Positions 17,226-26,468 of a DNA stretch of 64,000 bases are shown one piece after another (the stretch's first letter is position 1; each line of letters begins with the position of its first letter). The position numbers were made by a program, and so were the translations under genes. This DNA comes from Alteromonas antoniana (GTDB taxonomy: Bacteria; Pseudomonadota; Gammaproteobacteria; Enterobacterales; Alteromonadaceae), in the NCBI RefSeq assembly GCF_019249295.1, contig NZ_JAESDH010000002.1, positions 124,001-188,000 of the forward strand, written 5' to 3'. The notes under the pieces were generated by a model. That model did not search any database and was not told the DNA's origin. It worked only from the letters and a program-made list of their open reading frames with translations.

Positions 17226-18136
17226 CGAATACTTCGTGCCACCTTCGCGATTTCCGGTGCCAGTGCGTCCAGACGGGTGTCGTTTTGATACACCGTCAGT
17301 GTCGTCAGACTCGAAAAGAACGCCCGCTTATTATGCAGGTAATTTAAGCCCGCACGACTTTGATAAGTCTCCCCCCAGCTTGCAAAACGGGGTGAGGGTT
17401 TTCCATATTCACGCAGCATCTCCTGCCAGACAGTGACGCTCACTTCTTCACGTAACATCAGGTACGCGATGGCCCGGGCCATGCGGTAAGGCTCGCCATC
17501 GGTCAGAGCCGGAGCACCTAACGGGGAGATGTGTTGCAGCAACATAGCTGCGGACTGTTGTATCTGATCGTGGGTTAACGCCGGATTCAGTGCCAGTTGC
17601 AAAACGACATCTGCAGCATGGGCCAGACCATGACGCCAGCCTACCTGCTCACTAAAGCCGCGATAATCCGTTTGTTTTTCCAGATACGTCGAGATGATAT
17701 TTATGGCTTGCTGGCGTTGTTCGGTCGTCAGTACCGGCGAGATGCGATCGGTGCGAATGACTTCGCTGTAAGCGAGCACGGCAAACGGCAGAAAGACACT
17801 GTGGGGATCGTTTACATGCGCTGCGATATCCGTGGAAAGACGCTCAAAAAGTGCTAACACAACCGGTTGTGACGGCGTGGCCTGACGAAGCAGCACTGAA
17901 AGCCCCTGATACCCGATGTCATCCCGTATTGCAGGCTCCGGTGATGCCAGACAGGCATAAAGCCGGTTTACCAGTTCGGTTGTGTCGGCCTCAGTGTCAG
18001 TGAACTGCGACGTGATGTACTGTTGCCAACGTTGTTTATCTAAGTTCGCGTCATTACAGTATTGAGGATCAGGTACGGCTGTCGCGTTAACACTTAACAG
18101 CAACAGAAGCATCGTCATGTAGTGAAACCGGCGCAT
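17222..18136 (-). CDS. DUF2785 family exported protein
   Basis: 304 residues with an N-terminal signal peptide (MTMLLLLLSVNATAVPDP). The segments RDDIGYQGLSVLLR, FLPFAVLAYSEVIRTDR and DYRGFSEQVGWRHGLAHAAD are the conserved parts of DUF2785 proteins, which are alpha-helical and of unknown function. The stop codon TAG falls inside the CTAG at the end of the adjacent structured repeat, so the insertion happened exactly at, or created, the 3' end of the gene. Confidence 0.8.
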   Translation of the reverse strand: MRRFHYMTMLLLLLSVNATAVPDPQYCNDANLDKQRWQQYITSQFTDTEADTTELVNRLYACLASPEPAIRDDIGYQGLSVLLRQATPSQPVVLALFERLSTDIAAHVNDPHSVFLPFAVLAYSEVIRTDRISPVLTTEQRQQAINIISTYLEKQTDYRGFSEQVGWRHGLAHAADVVLQLALNPALTHDQIQQSAAMLLQHISPLGAPALTDGEPYRMARAIAYLMLREEVSVTVWQEMLREYGKPSPRFASWGETYQSRAGLNYLHNKRAFFSSLTTLTVYQNDTRLDALAPEIAKVARSIR

Positions 18137-18484
18137 AATGCTCTCGTAGTAGCGGAATAATAATTAACATTACAGAACCACAGCATGATTGCACAGTAAT
18201 TACGATTAATCACCGGCAATTCGTTTCTGGTCTCCAACGCGTAATGGATGTGTCACGCAAGGATAAGGTGGGAATCATTGTGATACAGCTCGTTAGTGTC
18301 TGTGATAAACCGTGCCACCTTGATTAGGTGATAACTGGTCACAGTAAATATAGTGTCGCGGTCAGCCAATATCGTTCGGTTTCTCATTACGTCTGATATG
18401 GTATCCTTGGCGCGCACAAGCCGCATTGCAAATGTGATTGCTGATTGACGGCGTTTTTATTCAAAAAACCATGTTGGGAGAGTT
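18137..18484. other. Divergent intergenic region
   Basis: About 350 bases between the divergent DUF2785 gene and the anchored protein gene at 18485. It should contain both promoters. I saw no gene, RNA or repeat; TTGGGAGAG just before 18485 is the ribosome site of that gene. Confidence 0.4.
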
Positions 18485-19063
18485 ATGAAAGGGGTCATTG
18501 CCGTTCTTGTTGTTGTTGCGCTGGCTGTTGCAGGCAGATTTATCTATTTGTCGCAGAGCTCGTCCAGTGAAGAAAATACACAGGTGCCGGTGATCACAGT
18601 CATGGAGATCCTGCATGCCACCGATCTGCAGGCAGGCATCAAAAGGGCAGTAAGCGAAAACGATAATCAGGCAATTGATGACTGGCTGGACAAAGCCCGG
18701 AATGTGGGAGAGCAGGCCGCACTTTCCAAAAGTGATATGGCCTATCTGTCATCCGGGCAGGCAAGAGAGTATGTCATTTTTAATGCGAAACGGGCGTTAT
18801 TCAACGAGAAGTTCGAAACCCGCTATCTGAATCTGCGGGGTATTGATGATCTCAAGCAAGCGTATCCGGAGGCAAAGGATTTGTTTCCCAGAGCAGAAAC
18901 ATTGCTGCAGAAACGGAATGATATTATTGAGCGAATTGCACAGACGCTGGCGGGTGGAGACGTACCCGACGAGGAACATATCCGTGAAGCGCAGGCGATG
19001 TGGAAGGCGCGTTACCGCGAGCAACAGCAGCCAGCGTTATCACCGGCCGCTGATGCGGGCTAG
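18485..19063 (+). CDS. Membrane-anchored protein of unknown function
   Basis: 192 residues. Residues 3-20 (GVIAVLVVVALAVAGRFI) form a single N-terminal membrane anchor, followed by a Ser/Glu-rich linker and a mostly helical soluble part (VISENDNQAIDDWLDKAR-like, NAKRALFNEKFETRYLNL, DIIERIAQTLAGGDVPDEEH) that should face the periplasm. I do not recognise a family. It has a good ribosome site (GGGAGAG). The gene is convergent with ybaK; only 4 bases separate them. Confidence 0.7.
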   Translation: MKGVIAVLVVVALAVAGRFIYLSQSSSSEENTQVPVITVMEILHATDLQAGIKRAVSENDNQAIDDWLDKARNVGEQAALSKSDMAYLSSGQAREYVIFNAKRALFNEKFETRYLNLRGIDDLKQAYPEAKDLFPRAETLLQKRNDIIERIAQTLAGGDVPDEEHIREAQAMWKARYREQQQPALSPAADAG

Positions 19064-19067
19064 GACG

Positions 19068-19538
19068 TTATGCCTCAGTTACCGGCGCGACTTTCGCATT
19101 GGTAAGTAAAATAAGCTCGCTGGGGCTGATGGCAATTTCCAGCCCGCGGCGACCGCCACTGACGTAACAGACCGGATACTGGCCTGCAGTATCATCAATC
19201 ACCGTCATAAGCTTTCTCTTTTGAGCCAGAGGGCTGACGCCTCCCAGTATATACCCGGTAGCGGCAGTCACTTTCGACGGTTCCGCCATCGCTGCCTTTT
19301 TTACACCACATAATTTCGCTATTTTTTTCAGACTAAGTCGCGCGGTAACCGGGATCAGTGCCACAGCGAGCTTTCCGTTATCCAGCTCAGTTACCAGCGT
19401 TTTGAATACCTGTGAAGGTGGCAGTGAAAGCTTTTCAACGGCTTCCATACCGTAGGCCTGGCAATCACTGTCATGGTCATACTCAAGAATATCAAACGCG
19501 ATCTTCTGTTTCTTGAGTAGTAAAACCGCTGGCGTCAT
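19068..19538 (-). CDS. ybaK: Cys-tRNA(Pro)/Cys-tRNA(Cys) deacylase
   Basis: 156 residues matching YbaK/EbsC: MTPAVLLLKKQKIAFDILEY, SQVFKTLVTELDNGKLAVAL, KKIAKLCGVKKAAMAEPSKV, TGYILGGVSPLAQKRKL and YVSGGRRGLEIAISP. The conserved Lys (VFKTLV) and the GGVSP loop are present. The enzyme hydrolyses mischarged Cys-tRNA-Pro in the cytoplasm. Its ATG overlaps the TGA of the upstream penicillin-acylase-family gene (ATGA), so the two are probably translated together, an unusual pairing. Confidence 0.93.
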   Translation of the reverse strand: MTPAVLLLKKQKIAFDILEYDHDSDCQAYGMEAVEKLSLPPSQVFKTLVTELDNGKLAVALIPVTARLSLKKIAKLCGVKKAAMAEPSKVTAATGYILGGVSPLAQKRKLMTVIDDTAGQYPVCYVSGGRRGLEIAISPSELILLTNAKVAPVTEA

Positions 19539-21835
19539 TGCGTTGCCCCCGGACTGAAGGTGCGTGTGTGCTGAATGTTGCCGGGAAGTAGTGGGGTTGA
19601 GTCTCCGGAAATATAGTCTTCGAACCCTGCCCGGTAATAGGGTGATAATGGATGCCCTGACTGACCACCCGGTAGCGTAAGGATTGCCTTGTCCAGCGCG
19701 CCGGGGCGAACAAAAAATCGCTCGGATGCGCCAAACGTCGGTGCTTGCACAGCAGGCATATAGCTGTCACCAAAACCTGCGGCCGTGTCCATATTCAGCA
19801 TGTCACCAAGTACCGGGATCTGGCCAGAGAAAGGGTGCCTGATGCGAAGTGCATTGACATTACCCCAGGTCGCGCTTGCCAGTGTATTGTCCGGGCTTTC
19901 TTCCTCTATTATCCGTGACTTTGCTTGTTGATATGCCTGAACCAGAAAGTGTTGCCAGTTAGAAGCGCCATTGGGTAACCAGCTGTCTGGCTGTTGGCGA
20001 AGCAGCTGCCATAACGCAGTTTCAACGCCGCGTAATAGCGGACTGACAGGCGCGTTTTGCTTCTCCAGTGCTGTGAGAACCGGCGAAAGCAGATCCTGCA
20101 TCACCTGTGAACGAAACCGGCGAACCAGCGTGTAGCCGACAGAGTCCGGACAAGCGCAGGCTCCCCAGTCCTCTAACAACGAGATATCGGTAGCAAATTC
20201 ACCACGGTTAGCCTGTATTGTGTTGAGGAGTAAGCGATGCCAGGGCATTAAAAAGCGCGCTTCGTTGTCCAGTTGAATGCGGTAAAAATCCTGCTCAGCA
20301 AATGTTTCTATGTCCATCAGTCTGTCTCGTATCTGCACCGCTCTGGCACCAAGCGCGTATCCGCCATCACCAAATCGGGGTAAGTCGCTGGTACCTACGA
20401 CTCTGGCATTGGCAGTCCATAGACGACCCAGCGGCGGATTCTTTACCACTGGTACGCCGGACTCCTGAGTTGCCCATTTATCGTCAACCATATCTGGCGT
20501 GATCGCAGTGTCGCTGGGAAGGGTTCTGCCGGTTACCGCGCCAGCAGGTGTCCACGCCAGATTGCCTGCTGTGTCAACAGTAGCCATGTTTTGTACCGGC
20601 ATTCCCATGGTCGGGGCAATAGCCAGCGCCGCGTCAACATCCTTTGCAAGATCCAGATCCATAACCCTGAGATTGACGGCATAAGGCTGATGTGCCACCC
20701 ACGTCAATGCATATTGTGCGTTATTCAGCGTTCTTACCGGACCAAACTCACTCATTGTGATTGAATAGGGTTCTTCGGTATCGGGAAGCGCGATGGGGCT
20801 GTCAATAGTCTGAGTAAGCGCGTCATCTGGCAAGCGTACCCAGTCAACATTATCCAGGTTTGCATTGGTAAAGCCCCACGCGATATGTCCGTTGGTTCCT
20901 ACCACGACACCGGGTAGACCGGGTAATGAGACACCGGTAACGCTGACGTTTTCACCGTCTCTGACATACTTAAGCTGGGTGCGATACCAGATAATCGGAA
21001 CCCGCAGTCCAAGGTGCATATCGTTCGCCAGCATCGCACCGCTGCCGGTGGTAAGTTCACCGCTCACGGCCCAGTTGTTGCTGCCAATATCCCAGGGAGG
21101 CTGCGATACCATCGCGGTAGACGCTTGCTTTGCGGTATCAGAAAGGGTAGGGATTTCTGCTCTGCCAGTGGGTAAGCGACTGCCATCCAGCGCTGCCTGG
21201 TACTGCGAAGGTTGCGTCAGAAAGCGAAGCATATCCATACCGAAGGTATCTTTAAGCGCCGTGCGGGCAAGATCAAGGTCCACCTGACCGCGCTGTAAAT
21301 CCATGTACATACTGTAGACCACCAGAATACTGTCACTGGGTTGCCAGGGGCGCGGCTTAAAACCGGTAACGAGGTATTCAAACGGCAGTGCCGACATCTC
21401 GCCAATGGCGTCATTCACGCCTCTGGAGTACTGCTCTAGCAACTCTTGCTGAGAGGGAGGGAGTTGTGAAAATGTGCGACTGGCCCGGGTTGCAAACTGA
21501 TGAAAGCGTGCTCGCTTGTCGACCTCAACAGCCATACTGCCGACCCATTCTGCTAATTCGCCAGATGCCGCGCGCCGTTGCAGGTCCATCTGAAATAAGC
21601 GGTCCTGCGCGTGTGCAAACCCCAGTGCATAGGCTGCATCCGTCCGGTTGCTGGCGCTAATAATGGCCTGGCCTAACGCGTCACGGCTTAGCGAAACGCT
21701 GGCACTGACCGCTGAAGTCCTTTTATCGCCTGACAACTCAGGCAAACTCATGCGTAACATGCTGTAGGCCACAATGCCAGCGATGCAAACCAGCGCAATT
21801 GCGCTTAAAACCAACCACTTAATCCAATTTAGCAC
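19535..21835 (-). CDS. Penicillin acylase family N-terminal-serine hydrolase, membrane anchored
   Basis: 766 residues from a GTG start with CGGAG upstream. An N-terminal hydrophobic segment (LNWIKWLVLSAIALVCIAG) acts as anchor or signal. The precursor layout is that of Ntn-hydrolases: the alpha part with DAAYALGFAHAQDRLFQMDL, then the processing site DIGSNNWAVSG, where the Ser before NNW would become the beta-chain N-terminus, then LANDMHLGLRVP and GLPGVVVGTNGHIAWGFTN. C-terminal GGQSGHPLSPYYRAGFEDY is typical of the family. Substrates may be N-acyl amino acids, beta-lactams or acyl-homoserine lactones; this cannot be told here. Confidence 0.9.
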   Translation of the reverse strand: MLNWIKWLVLSAIALVCIAGIVAYSMLRMSLPELSGDKRTSAVSASVSLSRDALGQAIISASNRTDAAYALGFAHAQDRLFQMDLQRRAASGELAEWVGSMAVEVDKRARFHQFATRASRTFSQLPPSQQELLEQYSRGVNDAIGEMSALPFEYLVTGFKPRPWQPSDSILVVYSMYMDLQRGQVDLDLARTALKDTFGMDMLRFLTQPSQYQAALDGSRLPTGRAEIPTLSDTAKQASTAMVSQPPWDIGSNNWAVSGELTTGSGAMLANDMHLGLRVPIIWYRTQLKYVRDGENVSVTGVSLPGLPGVVVGTNGHIAWGFTNANLDNVDWVRLPDDALTQTIDSPIALPDTEEPYSITMSEFGPVRTLNNAQYALTWVAHQPYAVNLRVMDLDLAKDVDAALAIAPTMGMPVQNMATVDTAGNLAWTPAGAVTGRTLPSDTAITPDMVDDKWATQESGVPVVKNPPLGRLWTANARVVGTSDLPRFGDGGYALGARAVQIRDRLMDIETFAEQDFYRIQLDNEARFLMPWHRLLLNTIQANRGEFATDISLLEDWGACACPDSVGYTLVRRFRSQVMQDLLSPVLTALEKQNAPVSPLLRGVETALWQLLRQQPDSWLPNGASNWQHFLVQAYQQAKSRIIEEESPDNTLASATWGNVNALRIRHPFSGQIPVLGDMLNMDTAAGFGDSYMPAVQAPTFGASERFFVRPGALDKAILTLPGGQSGHPLSPYYRAGFEDYISGDSTPLLPGNIQHTRTFSPGATQ

Positions 21836-21907
21836 GTGTATTACTCCGCTTTTTTTTCTATCCTACCTATTCTCAATGACGAATAGAAGACAGGAAGCGA
21901 GGCTACG

Positions 21908-22900
21908 ATGGGACCCTTGATGCTGGATTGCCGGGAAGCGCTGCTGCTGCCGGAAGAGCGCGAGAAGTTGGCGCACCCGAATACCGGTGGCGTGATTTTG
22001 TTTTCCCGTAACTATCATGACAACCAGCAGCTCCGCGAACTTGTAAGATCCATTCGCGAGGCGGCGGGTAAACCGGTGCTTATCGCCGTTGACCATGAAG
22101 GTGGCAGGGTACAGCGTTTTCGCGAGGGCTTCACGCGTTTGCCTGCCATGGGGGAACTTCAGTCGATGACGTCCTCGCTGGAAGAGGCCACAGCGCTGGC
22201 CCACGATTGCGGTGTGATTACCGCTTATGAATTAAAAACTGTGGGTATTGATTTCAGTTTTGCCCCTGTGCTGGACATTAACGGGATTTCCCGCGTTATC
22301 GGCGACAGAGCCTTTGCTGACAACGCCAGCGACGTTATTGCACTTGCATCAGCCTTTATTACCGGACTGCATGACTGCAATACACCCGCGGTGGGCAAAC
22401 ACTTTCCGGGGCACGGGAGTGTAGCGCCTGATTCTCATATAGAATTGCCCGTGGACGAGCGGTCACTGCAGGATATCGAACGTACCGATATGGCGGTATT
22501 TGTGCAACTTATCAGTCAGAGAAAGCTGGATGGGGTCATGCCTGCACATGTGATCTACTCTCAGGTGGACTCGGCGCCTGCCGGGTTTTCACCTGTCTGG
22601 CTGCAGCAGATATTAAAGCAACAAGCAGGCTTTAGTGGCGCGATTTTCTCAGATGATTTGTCTATGCATGGCGCGAGTGTCGCGGGCGATTACGTGTCCC
22701 GCGCTCAGCTTGCCCTGACAGCAGGTTGCGATATGGTGTTGGCCTGCAACAATGTGGCGGGGGCAGAATCTATTCTGGATAACCTGGCAATTACCGATAA
22801 GTCTTCTTCTGCGCTGAGCGCGTTTGCTGGCAGAGTACTGCCTGAAAAAGCCGCCTCGCGCTACCAGCAGGCATGCAGGAGACTTTCTGATTATGGATAA
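21908..22900 (+). CDS. nagZ: Beta-N-acetylhexosaminidase (GH3)
   Basis: 330 residues. It starts MGPLMLDCREALLLPEEREK like E. coli NagZ. Conserved parts are HPNTGGVILFSRNYHD, IAVDHEGGRVQRFREGFTRL, the KHFPGHGSVAPDSH loop that carries the catalytic His-Asp dyad, and FSDDLSMHGA with the nucleophile Asp. It removes GlcNAc from anhydromuropeptides in the cytoplasm during peptidoglycan recycling, which also feeds beta-lactamase induction. Its last codons overlap the start of the transporter gene. Confidence 0.97.
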   Translation: MGPLMLDCREALLLPEEREKLAHPNTGGVILFSRNYHDNQQLRELVRSIREAAGKPVLIAVDHEGGRVQRFREGFTRLPAMGELQSMTSSLEEATALAHDCGVITAYELKTVGIDFSFAPVLDINGISRVIGDRAFADNASDVIALASAFITGLHDCNTPAVGKHFPGHGSVAPDSHIELPVDERSLQDIERTDMAVFVQLISQRKLDGVMPAHVIYSQVDSAPAGFSPVWLQQILKQQAGFSGAIFSDDLSMHGASVAGDYVSRAQLALTAGCDMVLACNNVAGAESILDNLAITDKSSSALSAFAGRVLPEKAASRYQQACRRLSDYG

Positions 22901-24263
22901 GGTGAAGCCGCAGTTTCTGTTACTTGGATGTGTTATTGCAATAGCTACGGCCGTGGTGTCTGCGATGTCTGGATTGCCACTACCTATGACGTTAAGTGCA
23001 GCGATTACCGCGTTAGTGGCTACGCTATGGGTTACCGAGGCATTGCCGATCGCGGTTACCTCGCTGATCCCTTTTTTCGCGTTTCCTGCAGCAGGTGTGC
23101 TGGACTATCCTGACGCCGCCGCGGCGCTGGGAAATCATGTCATCATTTTGCTGATGGGGGCGTTTATGCTCTCAAAGGCACTGGAGAAGTCTGGCGTTCA
23201 CCGACGCCTGGCTGTGTATATGATAAGCGCAACCGGCGCGTCCAGTGCCCGTCGCCTGGTACTGGGGTTCATGATCACCGCTGCCGTTCTGAGCATGTGG
23301 ATTTCCAATACCGCCACCGCCCTTATGTTGCTACCAATTGCGCTCGCGATTATCGGGGCAATGAATTCTCCTGCACTGGCCTCAGCTATTTTGCTGGGTA
23401 TTGCTTATGCGGCGAGCGTGGGCGGTGTCGGAACACCCATAGGTACTCCGCCAAACATCATCTTTATGAGTGTATACCAGCAGACCACAGGAACAGAAAT
23501 CAGCTTTCTTAACTGGATGAAAACCGGCATTCCCATCGTCATCATCGGCATACCGCTCATGGCGCTGTGGTTAACGCGTAAACTGTCGACGCTGCCAGCA
23601 CTCAGTCTGCCTGAAGCCGGGAAATGGGCGCCTGCAGAAATCCGGGTGCTATCCGTATTCGGTACGATAGCACTGGCCTGGGTGTTCCGCCCATACTGGA
23701 CGGCATGGCTTGGAATGCCCTTTATTGGCGACAGCACGATTGCCCTGGCGGGCGTGGTGTTAATGTGTGTGATCCCTGATGGAAACACGTCACAACCGGG
23801 CCGTTTGCTTGACTGGAAAACAGCGGAAACGATCCCCTGGGGAATGTTGCTGGTGTTTGCCGGGGGAATATGTCTGGCGAAAGCGTTTACCGCTTCTGGC
23901 TTGAGCGACTTAATGGGGGAAGGGCTGCGTGGCCTGGCAGTCTTGCCGCTGCTGTTGCTGATCTTAAGTTTGTGTCTGGTGGTGAGTTTTGTCACAGAAA
24001 TTACGTCTAATACTGCGACAGCGACGTTGTTAATGCCAATACTTGCCAGCGCGGCCGTCGCTATTGAGGTTGATCCCATTATTCTAATGATGCCGGCGGC
24101 TATCAGCGCCAGTTGCGCTTTCATGATGCCAGTGGCGACGCCCACAAATGCCATCGTTTATGGTAGCGGGAAATTAGCGATAAGCCATATGGCACGGGAA
24201 GGCGCTATCCTGAATATACTGATGGCCTTTGTCATCACCGGTGCGATTATGTTAACCCGGTAG
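22893..24263 (+). CDS. DASS/SLC13 family sodium-coupled anion transporter
   Basis: About 456 residues from ATG 22893, preferred because AGGAGA lies just upstream; the longer frame would run deep into nagZ. About eleven hydrophobic segments. Family signatures: ISNTATALMLLPIALAI, GGVGTPIGTPPNIIFMSVY, EITSNTATATLLMPILAS and MMPVATPTNAIVYGSGK, the paired SNT sodium/carboxylate motifs. It imports dicarboxylates, citrate or sulfate with sodium; the substrate is undetermined. It overlaps nagZ by 8 bases, suggesting one operon. Confidence 0.9.
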   Translation: MDKVKPQFLLLGCVIAIATAVVSAMSGLPLPMTLSAAITALVATLWVTEALPIAVTSLIPFFAFPAAGVLDYPDAAAALGNHVIILLMGAFMLSKALEKSGVHRRLAVYMISATGASSARRLVLGFMITAAVLSMWISNTATALMLLPIALAIIGAMNSPALASAILLGIAYAASVGGVGTPIGTPPNIIFMSVYQQTTGTEISFLNWMKTGIPIVIIGIPLMALWLTRKLSTLPALSLPEAGKWAPAEIRVLSVFGTIALAWVFRPYWTAWLGMPFIGDSTIALAGVVLMCVIPDGNTSQPGRLLDWKTAETIPWGMLLVFAGGICLAKAFTASGLSDLMGEGLRGLAVLPLLLLILSLCLVVSFVTEITSNTATATLLMPILASAAVAIEVDPIILMMPAAISASCAFMMPVATPTNAIVYGSGKLAISHMAREGAILNILMAFVITGAIMLTR

Positions 24264-24424
24264 GGTCGGGGTAACAGTGCCGGCACATTTTGTACTAAAA
24301 GGTCGGAACTGCAACATGCGTTTTTAGCGAACGCTAACGGTAGATTAATTTGTATGATAATAGTGTGTGGCGCGGATCTCTGTTACCATTTCGCCTTTTA
24401 GAAATGCAGCAATAAGAGAGGCGC

Positions 24425-24880
24425 ATGGCAAAGCAAAAGCCGCAAATTGAAGTTGTGAGTTATGGCGTTTACCGACACTGGGACGCCAGGTCGAAGACAT
24501 TGCCAAAAATTCAGCAGTTCACCTTAGTCGTGCCTGCCCAACTGGATATTGAGTTCGGCTTTATTGTTAACATTAAGAAAGCCAAGAACAGTAAGATACG
24601 CTATTGCATCTATCACCCTGATATTCCTGATGACAACGGTGAGCCCATGCCACCGTTTGACGGTGAAGAATATGTGCGCAGTAATGACTGGGATTTCTAT
24701 CTCGGCGACACGTTATGGGATCCCATCGAAAATAAAGTTGGCGACTGGAGAATGACCATAGAGCTTAACGGCGAGGTTATTGTCGAGAAAACGTTTTCTA
24801 TCGAAGAATCCTTGCCGTTTGATGGTGCCCAGTTCTGGAATAAACACCGTGGCAAGCGCAAAGCCATTGGCCGTGGATAG
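24425..24880 (+). CDS. DUF3859 domain protein
   Basis: 151 residues, mostly beta-strand. PQIEVVSYGVYRHWDARSK, LDIEFGFIVNIKKAKN, YCIYHPDIPDDNGEPM and GDTLWDPIENKVGDWRMTIE are the typical DUF3859 segments. No signal peptide, so it is likely cytoplasmic. Function unknown. AAGAGAGGC precedes the start. Confidence 0.8.
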   Translation: MAKQKPQIEVVSYGVYRHWDARSKTLPKIQQFTLVVPAQLDIEFGFIVNIKKAKNSKIRYCIYHPDIPDDNGEPMPPFDGEEYVRSNDWDFYLGDTLWDPIENKVGDWRMTIELNGEVIVEKTFSIEESLPFDGAQFWNKHRGKRKAIGRG

Positions 24881-25004
24881 GATGTTCTTTTGACACTGCC
24901 GGATAGCTTAATTTTTTGGCGCAATGAGAAGAAACCACAGCGTAGTGATCTACTCGCAAAGGGCCGCGCATACGACAGTGCCTATGTGAAAAGCACTAAT
25001 AGTA

Positions 25005-25403
25005 TTAAAACAGAGAAAACAGAGAGGCCAGCACAATCCAGCGTCTGGCTGTTACTGCCATGTCATCTGAAATATCCGTGCCGGTGAGGCGATACCCAAC
25101 CCCAGGCAACGTTTCGATAACGAAAGGATGAGGCGTTTCTACCTGTTTCAACTGTTTCCGTAATCGGCAAATAGCGTGATTAATGACATCATCAGACACT
25201 ACGTCGTGTCCCCACACTTGAAACCGGATCTCGTCACGCGTAAGAATATGGTGCTCTGCCTTTAAAAAGAGAGAAAGCAATGCCGCGGAATGCTTACTTA
25301 AAAGCCACGCGTGCGTATGATCTTCATCTGTGATTTCTCTGGTCTGTGCATCATAATGTATCCGCTGAGAGCCATTCTGCAGCGTTTCTGATCGTGCATC
25401 CAT
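25005..25403 (-). CDS. Small winged-helix (OmpR/ToxR-type) protein with hydrophobic tail
   Basis: 132 residues. The Trans_reg_C winged helix covers about residues 20-105: LLSKHSAALLSLFLKAEHHILTRDEI, then VWGHDVVSDDVINHAICRLRKQL and FVIETLPGVGYRLTG, a clear match to the CadC/ToxR/OmpR DNA-binding domain. There is no receiver. The last ~12 residues (RRWIVLASLFSLF) look like the start of a membrane segment, but the frame stops there; CadC/ToxR relatives continue through the membrane to a periplasmic sensor. It may be a truncated ToxR-like regulator or a short inner-membrane-tethered one. Confidence 0.75.
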   Translation of the reverse strand: MDARSETLQNGSQRIHYDAQTREITDEDHTHAWLLSKHSAALLSLFLKAEHHILTRDEIRFQVWGHDVVSDDVINHAICRLRKQLKQVETPHPFVIETLPGVGYRLTGTDISDDMAVTARRWIVLASLFSLF

Positions 25404-25989
25404 GAACGGCTTCCTCTGTTGGCAATGTCATTAACAAAAGCTACGAATAAGTCTCGTGTTCGCTCAGGTACACAATCGGCCTGCTGAGTTTACCAATTTG
25501 GGGATTTAACGAATAAAGGCCAAAACTATCTGTTCGGAGTGCTCCTTTGGCTAAAAACCTCGCAGCTCGAACCCGGAATCATGCACCAGCAGCGTAATAC
25601 TTCTTGGCAAGCACGCGTGCCACGCCCTCTGGTCCCACCCCTGAAACGACACACTTCAGCAGTCGCTGACAAATTATAAGATTATTCGCATCTTTGCTAA
25701 GTATAGTGTGTACTGCTCTGTTCTGAGCTAAAAGTGTTATCGCGTTATGGACTTTAGGCGCGTCATAAATGCATAAGAGGAGCCTGCACTGCGCTGATGC
25801 AGACAAAATGACGACACGTCGCGTTTAGCGGTATGACAATCATCTGACATGTAGATGTCATGAGTAATTCAGTGTTTTGTCATCGCACATTTTCCCTCGT
25901 TTCTTACAATTTTCCTCGTTCATGAAAGTGATTGTTGTGCTTGCTCTGTTGGTGGGTATCGCGAGACTTTCTCTAATAAGGAGCGAACG
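25404..25989. promoter_or_regulatory. Divergent intergenic region with inverted repeat TGACAT-N4-ATGTCA
   Basis: 586 bases separate the winged-helix gene and the DUF3718 gene. I find no supported gene; a 75-codon minus frame (25579-25806) ends KYYAAGA and has no recognised homology or ribosome site. A perfect inverted repeat TGACAT-GTAG-ATGTCA sits at 25845-25860, about 130 bases before the DUF3718 start, and is a candidate operator for the adjacent winged-helix protein. AAGGAG at 25978-25983 is the DUF3718 ribosome site. Confidence 0.4.
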
Positions 25990-26364
25990 ATGAAAACAAA
26001 ATTAATAATAGTAGCAACTGTAGTAGCAGGATCCGTACTTGGCTCAAGTCAGGCTCTGGCAATGGATAGTTATCTGGAACAGACACTGGTGAGTTTCTGT
26101 GAATCAACAATGAATAACGATCGCCTGCAGTTAGATCGCGATATCAGAAAACACCGTTTTGACCATAAGACCGTTGCCACGAAAGTGATGTGCAATGGAC
26201 AAACTATTATGTCTTTTGCCAGGCAGTATAATGCCAATCGTACGTTAGCTGCATTTCAAAGCCGCATGCCATCAAACTGGCGCCCGGTGACAGAAATTAA
26301 GGATATTACGGTGGCGTCAGCCAACGGACAAAAATGGCATGTTACGGTGGATGTGGGTCATTAA
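25990..26364 (+). CDS. DUF3718 family exported protein
   Basis: 124 residues with a signal peptide (MKTKLIIVATVVAGSVLGSS, cleavage near ALA-MDS). The mature part YLEQTLVSFCESTMNNDR, with VATKVMCNGQTIMSFARQY, matches DUF3718, small periplasmic proteins with two conserved cysteines (FCES and VMCNG), probably a disulfide. Function unknown. Followed by a strong terminator, so it is a single-gene unit. Confidence 0.8.
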   Translation: MKTKLIIVATVVAGSVLGSSQALAMDSYLEQTLVSFCESTMNNDRLQLDRDIRKHRFDHKTVATKVMCNGQTIMSFARQYNANRTLAAFQSRMPSNWRPVTEIKDITVASANGQKWHVTVDVGH

Positions 26365-26414
26365 TGCCCTGACACAAACAGCCTGATGAATATGTGTTCT
26401 TAACCGGACAACTG

Positions 26415-26444
26415 AGAGCGGCGCGAATAGCGCCGCTCTTTTTT
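26415..26444 (+). terminator. Strong Rho-independent terminator
   Basis: Perfect 10-base stem AGAGCGGCGC / GCGCCGCTCT with loop GAATA, followed by a run of six T. It terminates the DUF3718 gene; the facing cobalamin adenosyltransferase gene ends 24 bases further. Confidence 0.9.
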
Positions 26445-26468
26445 ATTCAGCAACAATGTGGCGTGCGC

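Noticed and set aside
16882..17436. 184-codon plus-strand frame across the first structured repeat
   Set aside because: It consists of the palindromic repeat plus antisense of the DUF2785 gene; no domain or ribosome site.
25561..25640. GGGTTCGAGC on the minus strand, resembling a tRNA T-loop
   Set aside because: The flanking bases do not form the 5-bp T-stem or an acceptor stem, so it is not a tRNA.
25579..25806. 75-codon minus-strand frame ending KYYAAGA
   Set aside because: No recognisable family or ribosome site; the stretch may be ordinary intergenic DNA. Kept only as a remark.
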